Made by a program: the position numbers and the translations under genes. The notes under the pieces were generated by a model. It had not been told where the DNA came from. It made no database searches and saw nothing but the letters and a program-made list of their open reading frames with translations. This document shows, in pieces, positions 29,205 through 39,532 of a stretch of DNA of 54,762 nucleotides (positions are counted from its first letter, which is position 1; the number at the start of each line of letters is the position of its first letter). The stretch comes from Chara braunii (taxonomy: Eukaryota > Streptophyta > Charophyceae > Charales > Characeae). Location of the stretch: positions 991,278 to 1,046,039 of the forward strand of contig BFEA01000023.1 of assembly GCA_003427395.1 (NCBI GenBank), read 5' to 3'.

Positions 29205-30202
29205 GTGGAAATTTGGGGAGTACCGTATAGCGCGATCATCGATTTCGGAGCGGCCATATTGGCCATATCCTTGGGAGTAGTAGAGAGGGCGGGACGAAGG
29301 AAGCATCTGATCCCGCTCACCGATGTAGACTGCCTGATCTTGGCAGACGAGGAAAAGATCCGAGCGGTCGGGAGAATGACAAATGTCGCGTTTAGACTAG
29401 AGAAAGTTCACGCCTTGGGAGACGTAGTGGTGCTCCGTGTAACCTCGTATGATGTCCTTCTTGGGCTACCCGCTCTAAACGCCCTCCAGGCCAGCCTGGA
29501 TTTCGAGCAATGGGTAGTAGTTCTCAAGAACACGGGTGGCAAGCCATATACAATTCCTGTGCGTCTCACCCTCCGCACAACGGTTAACTCGACACAAGAG
29601 ATCCAGCTAGGGGTAGTCGGGCCAATCCGAATGACCACATGGGAAAGACAGATGGATGATTTAGAGACATTCAGCGAGGAACAGATGTCGTTGCTTTCCG
29701 AAGATTCAGAGAGTGACGACGAAGCCGACCCCGTGATCCAAGAACCGACACGTAGAGTTACTAGTTACACGGTTCGACCGAAAAGGACGAAAGCTTTCGT
29801 ACTTACCGAAGAGAAAACCTGGCGGACTCGGGCCCTGATCATGGGGGAACCGTTGGTACAGGTGTCGAGACTGCCCGATTCTTCGGAACCCCCTCGGACC
29901 CTATACGAGGGCGCCACCCCCCTGCTTCCACGATATGTAGACAAACGATCCTTTTGTGGCGTCACGGACTTCCTCCCCGATCGCTTCTTACCATGGAAAA
30001 GGAGATATGATTGTTACGTCTGGGAGCACAAACACAGGTTCCGGAACCCCCTAGGTGCCCCGAAGCCTCGCTATTCGAAATCGGAATAATAGTTGTTGAG
30101 AAATCAGTAGACCCTCGAGACATTGCGGATGGGATAACCCCTGAAGAAAATGTGGCCATCAGGGAAGGGGAAGCTCAGATGGTGGCCACTGTGTTGTCCT
30201 AG
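29205..30202 (+). pseudogene. Ty3-type aspartic protease remnant
   Basis: Open for 294 codons (29205-30089), then the frame shifts to 30011-30202. Retroviral-type protease motifs: WGVPYSAIIDFGAAILAISL, where the catalytic D-S/T-G-A is changed to D-F-G-A; the flap-region segment; and VTSYDVLLGLPALNAL near residue 90. The rest is an acidic linker toward RT. The active-site change and the frameshift make it inactive. Confidence 0.75.
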
Positions 30203-30279
30203 CGGTTGGATAATTCTTTCATCTCTTCCCTGCCGCCCCGAGATACGAAAACAATATCATCAGCTTCAATAGCAGCAGT

Positions 30280-30598
30280 ATTGTCATCATTATCATTATC
30301 ACCATGCTCATCATCATCATCAGTAACGAGATTATTCATCACAGTCGCCATTATCAACAACATCATCATCACCATCATCTTCATGTTCAACATCAAGGTG
30401 GAAAGAACGTGGCAGCGGGAGTGCTGGGCAACAGAAGGACAGAGAGGAGCAACAACATCAGTATCAGTATTATCAGCAGCAGTAGCAGCATTTCTGACAT
30501 CACCGTCATCATTATGCGAATCTTTATTGGTGAGTTATCATCATCTTCATATCATCAGCTTCATCATCATCATCATAATCAGTATCATCATCATTATT

Positions 30599-30633
<35 letters not shown>

Positions 30634-30728
30634 TATCTTCATCATCATCGTCAGCATAACTATCATACCATCATCATTATCATCATCAATATGAGCATCT
30701 TCATTGGTGCGTCATCATCATATTCATC

Positions 30729-30795
<67 letters not shown>

Positions 30796-30888
30796 GTAGT
30801 AGCAGCAGCATTATTGATATCATCATAATCATCATCATGAGTATCATCATTGGTTAATCTTCATCATCATCATCATCTTTATCATCAA

Positions 30889-30930
<42 letters not shown>

Positions 30931-30960
30931 ATTTATCGATAACCTTTTGTTATCAATAGA
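30280..30960 (+). repeat. (TCA/ATC)n trinucleotide tracts
   Basis: Long imperfect TCA repeats, purest at 30600-30640, 30720-30795 and 30880-30930. Confidence 0.95.
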
Positions 30961-31254
30961 ATTTGCTCTTCAAGGCTTCGTGTCGCTTTTCGTATCATCA
31001 TCATCATTCCCGTTATCACTATCTATCCTTCACCTCCAACAAAATCCAAGAGGAATGTCAATTTGGTGAGGGGGTAGGGGAGAGCCCTGCCCCGCAGGGG
31101 TTTCATTAGGAGGGAGGTGGAATCTTAGAGGGGGTCTGGGCAGATTGTGAGGAATACTCCTTTATGGGGCTGGGCATCAAATCCCAGCGGGGGCAGATTA
31201 GAGTAAAGGGATAGATAGGGTAATGGAGAGAATGGAGGTGTGATGAAATTCTCA

Positions 31255-31710
31255 GCTATCATCATCTAATTATTGTTATAACTTATATTAAGTTTTTTTG
31301 TGTTCTGAAATTCTGGCTGCATCTCGTATTCTTCCACATCCAGGATATAGGTCTTCAGATATGGTTGAACGTGGACTGATATCTTCTGAGTTGCTCTATT
31401 ATGTGCCCTTGGTTTCCGATGCCAGAACGACGCTGGCCGGAGCTCGGGCGTTGCCCTGTAACCTGTAAATAGCAGGAGTGTGAGGCCTTGTAGAGAGATC
31501 TGGGGTTTGCTGAGGGTGGAAGGCCTTCCAGTGGTGAGATGGGGGGGGCTGAAAGAAGGCGAGAAGAGATCAGCTATGGTTGATGTTGGTCAGGTTGTTT
31601 CTGTCTCTGTAGTATAGTGTCCTGGTACAGGGACGGCTAGGAGTTGTACTGGGATTTGGAGCCCCGAATAGCTGATATAGCATCATCATTATCATCAACA
31701 TCAACATCAA

Positions 31711-31751
<41 letters not shown>

Positions 31752-32178
31752 CACCATTAGTTTCATCATCTGATTATTGTTATATTAAGTTTTTTGGTGT
31801 TCTGAAGTTTTGGCAGCATATAACATTCTTCCACATTCGGGATATAGGACTTCAAAGATGGTTGAACCTGGACTGATTTCAACTGAGTTGCTATGTTCTG
31901 TGCCCTTGGTTTACCGATGCCAGAACGACGCTGGCCGGAGCTGGGGCGTTGCCCTGTAACCTGTTAATAGCAGGAGCTTGAGGCCTTGTAGAGAGATCTG
32001 GGGTTTGCTGAGGGTGGAAGGCAGTCTAGTGGTGAACCAGGGGGGGCTGCAATGAAGTGAGAAGAGATCAGTTATGGTTGACAATTAGTTAGGTGGTTTT
32101 GTCTTTGAGGTACAGTTTCCTGGTATAGGGAGGGTTGGGAGTTGTTATAGGATTAGGAGGCCAGAATAGCTGATATAG
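31255..32178 (+). repeat. Two 420-430-bp direct repeats separated by (TCA)n
   Basis: Unit 1 (31255-31682) and unit 2 (31767-32178) share ATCTGATTATTGTTAT-type starts, CAGAACGACGCTGGCCGGAG, GTTGCCCTGTAACCTG, GAGAGATCTGGGGTTTGCTG and CCGAATAGCTGATATAGCAT. A TCA tract at 31683-31752 lies between. Confidence 0.85.
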
Positions 32179-32375
32179 CATATTTTTCTTTAATTTTTTA
32201 TATTTTTAAATCATCATTCTCATTAGCATCATTAATCAGTGTCATTAGTATCATCATGGTCATCATTAGCGGTTTCCGTATGTCCATTCTGGGCAGACTG
32301 TGAGGACCCCGGCCTCATCTTATTATTGGTAATATTAGCCTTGGGCACTGGGCCCTTTTAAAAAAAAAAAAAAAA

Positions 32376-32392
32376 NNNNNNNNNNNNNNNNN
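32376..32392. other. Assembly gap (17 N)
   Basis: The gap is flanked on both sides by GCCCTTTT plus A-run, so the two contig ends probably overlap and the gap is an unmerged duplicate inside the poly(A) tail. Confidence 0.8.
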
Positions 32393-32436
32393 GCCCTTTT
32401 AAAAAAAAAAAAAAAAAAAAAAAAACGAAAACAATA

Positions 32437-33210
32437 CGCACTAAGCACGTGACAGTTGTCATTCACGGACAACCCTATAAATTACACGTACCGGAATGCG
32501 TGCCTGACGAAACCTACCAATTGATTGCAGATATCATAACCGAGTATTATGACGCTATTAGCATCGATGATGCGGATATCGGATTATCTTTGATAATCCA
32601 ACACAAGATCCAGACCGGCGACCACCTGCTGATCCATTACAAACCCTATCGTTACTCACTCACGGAACGAAAGGCAGCACTCGAACGCATCCGTGAGTTC
32701 GAGGCCAACGGTTGGATAGAGCCCGCTACAGGTCCTTGGTCTTTCCCCGTATCGATTATCGAAAGTTGAATGATATCACGATCAAAGACGTCTTAGACGT
32801 GTACCCCCTCCCTGGGATTGACGACTTGCTAGATGCGATTGGATGTGTTAATTATTTTAGTAAATTTGATATTTGACACGGGTTCCATCATATCCTCGTA
32901 AGGAAGGAGGATCGACCGAAGACGACATTTGTACTATTTGAGGGCACATGGCAATGAATCTGTTGTCCTATGGGGATATGCAATGCACCGGCGACCTTTC
33001 AGAGGGCGATGAATGTCACATTTCAGAACTTCGTGAACAACACTCGGTTAACTGAGGGAATGATCAATTTTTGCGTTATTGTGTACATGGACGACATTAT
33101 GGTGTATTCTGAGTCTTCCATGGACACGCGCAACACATTGAATGGACACTTGGGGCGCTCCAAGATGCTGGTTTGAAGATTGCGTTGAAGAAGAGCGAAT
33201 TTTTCCTATC
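32437..33210 (+). pseudogene. Ty3-type reverse transcriptase remnant
   Basis: Coding trace in at least three frames. It opens with QPYKLHVPEC and the pre-RT linker, then AALERIREFEANGWIEPATG (32449-32769). Fingers/palm follow in a shifted frame (RIDYRKLNDITIKD, YPLPGIDDLLDAIG, NYFSKFDI, then a TGA). After another TGA comes PMGICNAPATFQRAMNVTF. The catalytic box YMDD is intact at 33084-33095 (VYMDDIMVYSES). Several stops and frameshifts make it non-functional. The order RT before integrase fits Ty3/Metaviridae-type elements. Confidence 0.85.
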
Positions 33211-33880
33211 TGAGATCTCGTTCTAGGGTACATAAAAACCCAAGGAGGCTTGAGACCGGATTCGAGGAAAGTTGAGGCGGTTTGGGAAGCACCCACGCCC
33301 ACGTCATTGACACAAGTCCGAGCCTTTTTGGGACTGGCCTCGTATTACCGACGGTTTATCAAGGGATTTGTGGGAATCGCTCGGCCTCTGACGAACCTCC
33401 TACGGAAGGACCAACTGCTGAACTGGGACCCGGAGTGTGAACGGGTCTTTTCCACTCTCAACGAGGCCCTGGCCTCCGTGCCTATTTTAATCCGGCCCGA
33501 TCCCGAGCGACAGTTCCTACTCATTACTGACTGACAGACTGAAGCCATCTCCGCTATCCTGGCTCAGAAAGGGAAGGACGGTCGGGAACACGTGGTTGAG
33601 TATGCTTCGTGGGCGGTGCCGGACGAGAGAAAGAACGACTCAGTGCCTCAGGGGGAATGCTACGCTGTGGTCTGGGGAATTCAACACTTCCACCCGTATC
33701 TCTAAGGACAGAAGTTCCTCCTCGTAACGGACCACGAGCCCTTGCTGGCACTCAAGAAGCTGACAAACTACACATGAATGATTGGGCGATGGGCAGTAAC
33801 TTGAGTAAGGCTGCAAGAGTATGATTTCGACATCGTTCATCGGAAGACAGAGAGGCACGGAAACGCAGACAGATTGACAT
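33211..33880 (+). pseudogene. Ty3-type RT thumb and RNase H remnant
   Basis: Frame 33250-33534 carries VRAFLGLASYYRRFIKGF and IARPLTNLLRK of the RT connection, then FLLITD followed by TGA where RNase H normally has TDAS. Pieces after it (AISAILAQKGKDGREHVVEY, GECYAVVWGIQHFHPYL, FLLVTDHEPLLALKKLTNYT, EYDFDIVHRKT, HGNADRLT) are the rest of RNase H with in-frame stops. Inactive. Confidence 0.8.
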
Positions 33881-34177
33881 GACTACACAGGCTAGGCAAG
33901 GTGCCATGAGGCGAGGAGATCACTTCGTGGAAGGAACCAGAGCAGCCCAAGGGACCCGGGTACGGTCAGGTGAGGGTCCTCCCTCGACAGGCGAAGAAGT
34001 GACGTGTGTCCCCATGGCGGCCCAAGGGAACGAAAATGTTGAAGGCGTTCCTCATCCTCTCTATTTTCCTTACCCGATCGTTTTTGTCTTCTCTGCGAAT
34101 CTATCTCGCGAGTCCATTTCATTTCGATTGAGCGACAACGCGAGGGTTATGTTGAATGGGTAGAATGTGCTAAGTGC
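33881..34177 (+). other. RNase H-integrase spacer, decayed
   Basis: No conserved motif remains; stops in every frame. By position it is the linker between RNase H and integrase. Confidence 0.4.
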
Positions 34178-35153
34178 GTGGCAAGAGCCCACGGGTCATG
34201 TGTTCAGTATAGGAACCCCCAGAAGCAGTGGCTCTGCCATCTGTGCCGTACCGATAAGATTCCGACGGAGGCTCGATTCCTGGAAGCGACGTTGAAAAGT
34301 CTAGAAAAGACACTACGGTTTAGACAGGCGGAATTATGGACAGATGTCGTCCTAATAGCCACAATTGTCTGGAATTCTCTCCGAGAGTTTTCTAAGGAGG
34401 ATCGAAGGCGGGCCAATGAGAGGGCGCGAGACTATAGGTGGAACGGAGAACGGTTAGAGAAAAGGAAAACGGATGGAAGCGGAATCTGGATGGTGGTACC
34501 GCATTCATTCGTGAGGTATGACTGGGTACGGGCTGCGTGTAAGGAGACGGTCGCACATTTTGCTGTCAGAATTACCGAGGCAGCCATTGATAAAAATGAG
34601 TGTCAGTGGTGCTGGTCCAATATCCGAGACGACGTTAAATTTATAGTTAAAAATGATCTCGTATGCGCTGCTGACGAAGCGCCGATTCAACCGCCTAGGT
34701 CGAAAGTGCCGACTATAGTCCAACGGCCATTCCAGAGGGTTAGCATGGACACGACAGATATCGTCGTACCCCTTGAAACGAATAGTTGTGAGTATTCAAT
34801 TCTTTTGGTATTCGTTGACCACTTTTCGAAGTGTATCGAGGCATACCTCTGTCGGACAAGACAGTCGGCGGAAATAGCGCGATATGCCAACCGTTTCCTC
34901 GGGATGCACCAGGATACCGAGGAAATCCTTAGACAATGGAGCGGAATTCCAAGGCGAAGTCCTGAGGAACCTGGTCGTGCATGGGGTGTCTATTCGTAAT
35001 ACCGCCCCCCATATGTCTCAATCGAACAGCCTCGTAGAAAACGTCAATCGAGTAATTAAAACAGCACTCCGACGGAAGAGTAGGTCGGTATGTCCCATAC
35101 CTCGTGGGAGCAGATCAGTCTGCATTCGTACGGAGCAGATCTATTTTTTATAA
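34178..35153 (+). pseudogene. Ty3-type integrase remnant
   Basis: Open 34178-34999 (273 codons), then shifted to 34884-35153. The zinc-binding domain is decayed (HFAVRITEAAIDKN...IRDDVKFIVKN...). The catalytic core begins PFQRVSMDTTDIVVP with the first acidic residue and LVFVDHFSKCIEAY. After a frameshift near 34900 come the second acidic box (DNGAEFQGEVLRNL) and the third (HMSQSNSLVENVNRVIKTAL). No C-terminal chromodomain is visible. The plus-strand element has no recognisable 3' LTR; a LINE fragment follows instead. Confidence 0.8.
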
Positions 35154-35199
35154 TACAGTCACGACAATAAAGTCTATTGAGATAATCGCAAAGGAGAGC

Positions 35200-35594
35200 G
35201 GCTCCTATCAGTGCTTCATCTAGATCTAGAAAAAGAATATAACAGGGTCAATTGGACATTTATGCTCACCGCTTTACGACGAATGGGATTTCGTGATTCC
35301 TTCTGCAGATGGGGAACGACACTTTATACCCAGTCCATGACAGCCATAATAGTAAATGGGTTCTTCTCTGAGCCCTTCCGCCTAACGCGGTCGCTGCGGC
35401 AAGGTTGCCCACTGGCTCCCTTAATATTCGTTCTGCAGTTAGAGGTTATCATGTGTAACATCGGTTGTCGACCGGAGATCGTGGGACTGGAAGTAGCCCA
35501 GACGCAATGTAAAGTCAAGTCCCTTGCCGACGATCTGTTTGCCATCTACAAGAATTCAGAATCTGCCTCTATTAGCGAGATCGCCCGACTATGA
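35200..35594 (+). pseudogene. LINE-type reverse transcriptase fragment
   Basis: One open frame of about 128 codons encodes non-LTR RT palm motifs: LDLEKEYNRVNWTFMLTALR (motif A, usually KAYDRVNW), NGFFSEPFRLTRSLRQGCPL and APLIFVLQLE (motif B), and VKSLADDLFAIY (motif C, usually YADD or FADD). It is of a different RT class from the Ty3 gene just upstream, on the same strand. It lacks endonuclease, thumb and 3' tail, so it is an internal scrap, probably caught in a nested insertion or rearrangement before the minus-strand LTR at 35612. Confidence 0.8.
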
Positions 35595-35611
35595 ATCCTG
35601 GAACCGCGCCA
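35593..35611 (-). promoter_or_regulatory. Primer-binding-site candidate next to LTR B2
   Basis: On the minus strand TGGCGCGGTTCCAGGATTC follows the LTR end. It resembles the Asp-tRNA-type site TGGCGCCGTTGCCGGGGA used by many plant Ty3 elements, with several mismatches. Confidence 0.35.
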
Positions 35612-35832
35612 CGTGTCGGGCTCCGATACCAACCTCACGCCCGGCGCGACTTCCTGATCGGAGTAGGATGTGGGCCTGGAAGTGCGAAAAGGTGTGTGCC
35701 AAGGATTTTCGGGAAAGTGGGTGTGGAGTCCTAGGTCGGAACTAAGATCTCTTGTGGCAAAGTTTCAGGGGCATAGATGCAATAGTGCTAAAGGGGGCGA
35801 GTTACTTTCGGTCTGATGGCGGTCGAGGTCGT

Positions 35833-35870
35833 GCAGCATAAGGCAAATGGCATGCGTGGTGCATTCAAGG
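35833..35870 (-). other. LTR-conserved block (copy B2)
   Basis: GTGCAGCATAAGGCAAATGG followed by CATGCGTGGTGCATTCAAGG; downstream of the ORF on the element strand, as in B1. Confidence 0.6.
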
Positions 35871-36605
35871 TCGTCTCATCCGTCTATTTTGGTGGCGGCG
35901 GTTCAGGGAAAGACCCACCCGGGATGGTTGTGATTCCGATGAGTCGGACCTTCGGGTGCAGACACATGGCGTCTGTCGTCGTGCGTTCTGGTTAGGCCTC
36001 GTAGTTTCAGAGGCTCGTCGGTTGCTGCGTCGCAAGCAATTTTTGCAAGGCGTGCGGGGCCAATACGGGGCGATGGAATTCCACGGAACCACTGTGAGTT
36101 GGTGGTCTGGGAGGAGGAGACGGAAGGGAGGGAAATTGGTAGTGATAACAACGAAGTCGGGGGATATGGAGTATTGCGTGTTATCCCTAGTTGGGTAATC
36201 GGGGCACCTCGGATCCCTGGTTACGACACAGTGAAACTCCCTAGGACACAATCAATTCTTGGTTAGGCAGGGGAATTCCGGGTATCTTTGCCTAATACAT
36301 TCTCTCACCCAAGGGTCGAAGTACTCTGAGTCCCAGCAGCTCGACATCTTATCACGGCGTAATGGAAGCCTTCCGCACACGTCCAACCGGCAAGGGGATT
36401 TTTCCGATGTGATATTGAAAATTCCTATCCGTTTAGGTGCGTGGGGGAAGGAAAATTCCAGCCTACCCGATACCGGAGATGTCAAGCTTGTCAATGGTCG
36501 CGAATCGGCATGCGTGGATACGTGTGGCTGCGCAGATCGAATCGCGCTTACACGTATCCCCGCGAGGCATTCGCCTATTGCAAAATCGCCATGCGCCGTA
36601 AACAA
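35865..36605 (-). pseudogene. LTR-encoded conserved ORF, copy B2, one stop
   Basis: Reads through the same protein as copy B1: WDSEYFDPWVRECIRQRYPE, then a TGA at 36252-36254, then PREFHCVVT, PDYP, the core NFPPFRLLLPDHQL..VPWNSIA, WPRTPCKNC, and a basic tail longer than in B1. The single stop is TGA where B1 has CGA, as expected from deamination of a methylated CpG. The extent upstream of the WDSEY stretch is uncertain. Apart from that stop the frame is maintained through the core. Confidence 0.6.
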
Positions 36606-36962
36606 CTACCCAATCACATAATCACTCCGTGATCTCGCAAGCAATCATTCCCAAGCATGCAAGGTGTTATCACACATCAGACGTTAACATTTCTACTATG
36701 CCTTAATAACGTATCAAAATGGCAAGCAAAGACGATGACCAGTCAGGAAAAACAACAACTATATCATTCATTCATCCATTTATTTGACAAAACACACAAT
36801 AAACGAGAACAAGATCAATCACAAAACAAGTGGGGGCTGAAGCCAAGCCAAGATTCCGAAAACAAAAGAAAACGGGCGAGTCACCCGGAGCCAAGATCAA
36901 AATTTATATACAAAAGTAAGGAGGGCGATAAGACAAAGAAAATTGCAAATCCACGTCCATCA

Positions 36963-36965
<3 letters not shown>

Positions 36966-37058
<93 letters not shown>
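36966..37058. repeat. (CT)n microsatellite inside LTR B2
   Basis: CT tract of about 46 units, grown from a short CT-rich run present in LTR B1. Confidence 0.97.
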
Positions 37059-37060
<2 letters not shown>

Positions 37061-37791
37061 ATGCGGACAGTCCGTCGTCACGCACCAACCCACGAAGTCG
37101 TCACCCCGCTTAGTCCTCCTGCACCCGTCAGGTTCGCCCGCGCGCTACACTCCGTCGTAGCCCCACGCGTCAACCTCGCGCAATCGGAACCAGCTCGTCG
37201 GGTCGCCCGACTCCCACTTCAACTCACCTCTTACTTCGCTCGTGAGCCGACCCTCACTGATCGCGCTACCCCGAGCTTCCAACAACTGGTAAAGAGAGCT
37301 ATCTAATCGCGCAACCAGAATTTATAGCGTGCGTGCATGCGCGAAGAACACAGAATTGCAAGGACTTAGAAGGGAGATTAGGAGAGGGAGCGCCTACGTT
37401 CTGCATGGCCAGACCACGGCGTGGGGGACGTAGCCACTCTCCACACATCAATCCGAGCATGCAGGCCGCGGGATAACTAGGCACAACAAAAGGGAAAGAG
37501 AGAGTCGGAAGACGAAGCTCAAGAAGAAAGATACAGTTACAATGGCGCCCGCCAAAAAATTACAGTTACTTGCAAGATGAAGGGCGCCAACTAATCAGAG
37601 CTCCGTTGCAGCCACAAAAAGAAGCACGCGAGAGAGACAACGTGCGGCAAAAGAAATCCCGAATTCCTAAATTCCTAGCCAATGCAAAAAGAAGCACATA
37701 TTCCGAAAAGAAAATCCGAAGTTTCGAAAGCCATCAAGGCTCCGACAAGATTCGAAAAAGAAATTCAAAAGGAACGAAGTAAAATTCCCAT

Positions 37792-37864
37792 GCGATCTCC
37801 GTGCCTAAAACCCGACAACAAAAAAATTACCATGCGATCTCCGTGCCTAAAACCCGACAACAAA
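37792..37864. repeat. 35-bp tandem duplication in LTR B2
   Basis: ATGCGATCTCCGTGCCTAAA plus ACCCGACAACAAAA occurs twice in a row; LTR B1 (8110-8145) has a single copy. Confidence 0.85.
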
Positions 37865-38073
37865 ACAAGAAAGAAGCGACGTCAAGCATTATTATTCGCG
37901 CCTTTGTCGGCGCGACAGCCACTCAATCGGCCATCTCGGGACTTGCGCGGCCCTGAACCTAGCCATCCGAAAAGAAACGACGCAAAAAGGCGAAGAAGCG
38001 AGGACACCGATGCAATTTCCCTTTGATCCCGATCTCCCGTAATTGGCCCAACCTTCCCATCTTAGGACTCCTA

Positions 38074-38274
38074 ACAGCCATTTCGTCAAAACGGACATAT
38101 TATATTTTTTGAACGAAATCAAAACTGACTTTTTTTGCCAAAATCCGGTCGGAAGTTTTTGCTCCTGGGGGTCTGGCGTTCCAAAAAAATGCCGGACCCC
38201 CTACATGTATCTGGTATATGGTTGAGACCAGATACAAAAAAAAAGAAAAATGTCCCTTTTGACGAAATGGCTGT
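38074..38274. mobile_element. 200-bp MITE in LTR B2
   Basis: Left end ACAGCCATTTCGTCAAAACG GACA and right end TGTCCCTTTTGACGAAATGG CTGT are 24-bp inverted repeats with one mismatch. Inner pairs GGGGTCTGGC/GCCGGACCCC and GTATCTGGT/ACCAGATAC make the whole element fold on itself. LTR B1 reads CTTAGGACCCCTCATTG straight across this position (8334-8350), so the insertion is real and younger than the split of the two LTRs. No coding capacity. Confidence 0.85.
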
Positions 38275-38328
38275 TCCCTCATTGTCATTGCGCAGAAGAT
38301 CGCGCGGAACAGAAATTGGTTCGTCAGA

Positions 38329-38584
38329 CAGCGGCTCTACAGGACTGTTTTCGTGGCAGATGGCTACATCTCACCCACACTACGGGACAACCCAAGCCAT
38401 GCGTCCGTGTCAGGGCGGCCGTCACAGGAACCAAGTAGGGGAGAGGTCACTTGTACCACCCTCCACAAAATTGTGTGACAGGAGGGGGCCGCCATGCACA
38501 AAGTCCACCCATCCGCCACGAATTGTGGCTGATGGCTAGTATTGCAACTAGTCCCATAGTCAGGACACAGGAAGACGTAATTCA
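38329..38584. other. No gene recognised
   Basis: Unique-looking sequence between LTR B2 and the U6-headed repeat; short frames only. Confidence 0.4.
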
Positions 38585-38970
38585 GAACAAAGTACTGATC
38601 ACTCCCGTCTCGCGGATCTGGCTGCGTGACATCTGTGCAAGACGGCACGCCTACCCGTTGGCTAGGCGGTTGAGGCGGGACGAGGCGGGAACAGGCGGGA
38701 ACAGGCAGGTTCTCCCTGCCACAGGAGACCTGAGGCTTTTGGTATTTATGAAATTATGAGTGCTGAATTGGAAAAAAAACAAAAACACTCTGCTGAGCAC
38801 ACATGACGACGAAGGAAAATGGTGGCACCAGTGCTGAATTGGAAAAAAACAAAAAGGAGGCCGACCGAGCACATGACGACGAAGGAAAATGGTGACACCT
38901 GGGGACCCACGTGGCAGTCCTAGATTTTATGTTTCTGGTTTTCTAGATCATTCGTCGATTCGTGCGTGCC
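38585..38970 (-). repeat. U6-headed dispersed repeat, copy 2
   Basis: On the minus strand it begins GGCACGCACGAATCGACGAA TG (the 3' part of U6) and runs through the same body as 16941-17340: GACTGCCACGTGGGTC, ATTTTCCTTCG, CATGTGCTC, TTTCCAATTCAGC, CCTGCCTGTTCCCGCCTGTT and GATGTCACGCAGCC. A segment of about 70 bp (ATTTTCCTTCGTCGTCATGT to CAATTCAGCACT) is duplicated in this copy. Confidence 0.65.
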
Positions 38971-39119
38971 CCCCCTCTGTCCAGGGACCCCCCCTCTCTG
39001 TCCAGGGACCATGGTTTCCGGATTACAATTCCAATTCGACTACCGACTGGTCACCTCACACTACCTACTACCAGGCTACCACTACTCCTAATTGTAGGCA
39101 TACGTGGTTCTCCGTGTTC

Positions 39120-39400
39120 TCGGATATTGTTTTTTTTTTTAATTTTTTTTTAAAGGGCGATGGCCTTGAGGTATTATCAATTTATCATCGGACTAACCAG
39201 CCCAGGTAAATTCAATATTGTGTCTTATCTGACATCGGGTGGCCTTTTCAGCCCAGGGTGGCCTTGATTGCCTTCAGGGAACCCCCAATGGGGGACACCG
39301 GCCAGGGGACAGCCGATAGCAGAGGGACCGAGCATCATCTGAGTGGCCGGTCGCTGTGCCTCCCCGATTACCCCTCCCCCTATGAACATCAGCAGAGACT
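39120..39400 (+). repeat. Dispersed repeat, uninterrupted copy
   Basis: Colinear with 12180-12463 plus 15068-15110. It serves as the empty site for solo LTR A3. Confidence 0.7.
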
Positions 39401-39532
39401 GCTTTTTAATGCCAATTGGGGGGACAGAGCCCTGTCGAACGAATCTTTCCATCGAAAAAAAAAAAAAAAAAGTCTTTCCATCGATTTTGCTCCTTTCTAT
39501 TGGCGAACTATTAGTGGATCCGAGCCGCACTC

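Larger units (their letters stand above)
30257..32424 (+). mobile_element. 2.17-kb TCA-rich retroposon with poly(A) tail, inside pol
   Basis: Bounded by a perfect 12-bp duplication ACGAAAACAATA at 30245-30256 and 32425-32436, and ending in a long A-run. Removing the insert plus one duplicate brings the frame before it (...SSLPPRDTKT) into register with the frame after it (...TVVIHGQPYK). That proves an insertion by LINE-type machinery into an already formed element. The insert is non-coding: (TCA)n tracts, two 430-bp direct repeats, and an A-run containing an assembly gap. Frames are Ser- or His-rich repeat translations only. Confidence 0.85.
35612..38328 (-). mobile_element. LTR B2 (Ty3-type), minus strand
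   Basis: Aligns with solo LTR B1 from its 3' end (CCTCACGCCCGGCGCGACTT at 35633) to its 5' end (GGTTCGTCA at 38318-38326). Compared with B1 it has a TIR element (38074-38274), a CT expansion (36966-37058 versus a short CT run at 7397-7422), and a 35-bp tandem duplication (37792-37864). A TATA box lies at 37320-37326. Its internal side faces left, toward the LINE fragment, where only a primer-site candidate remains. Confidence 0.75.

Noticed and set aside
30206-30828. Ser-, His- and Ile-rich frames of 160-175 codons
   Set aside because: Translations of (TCA)n inside the poly(A) retroposon.
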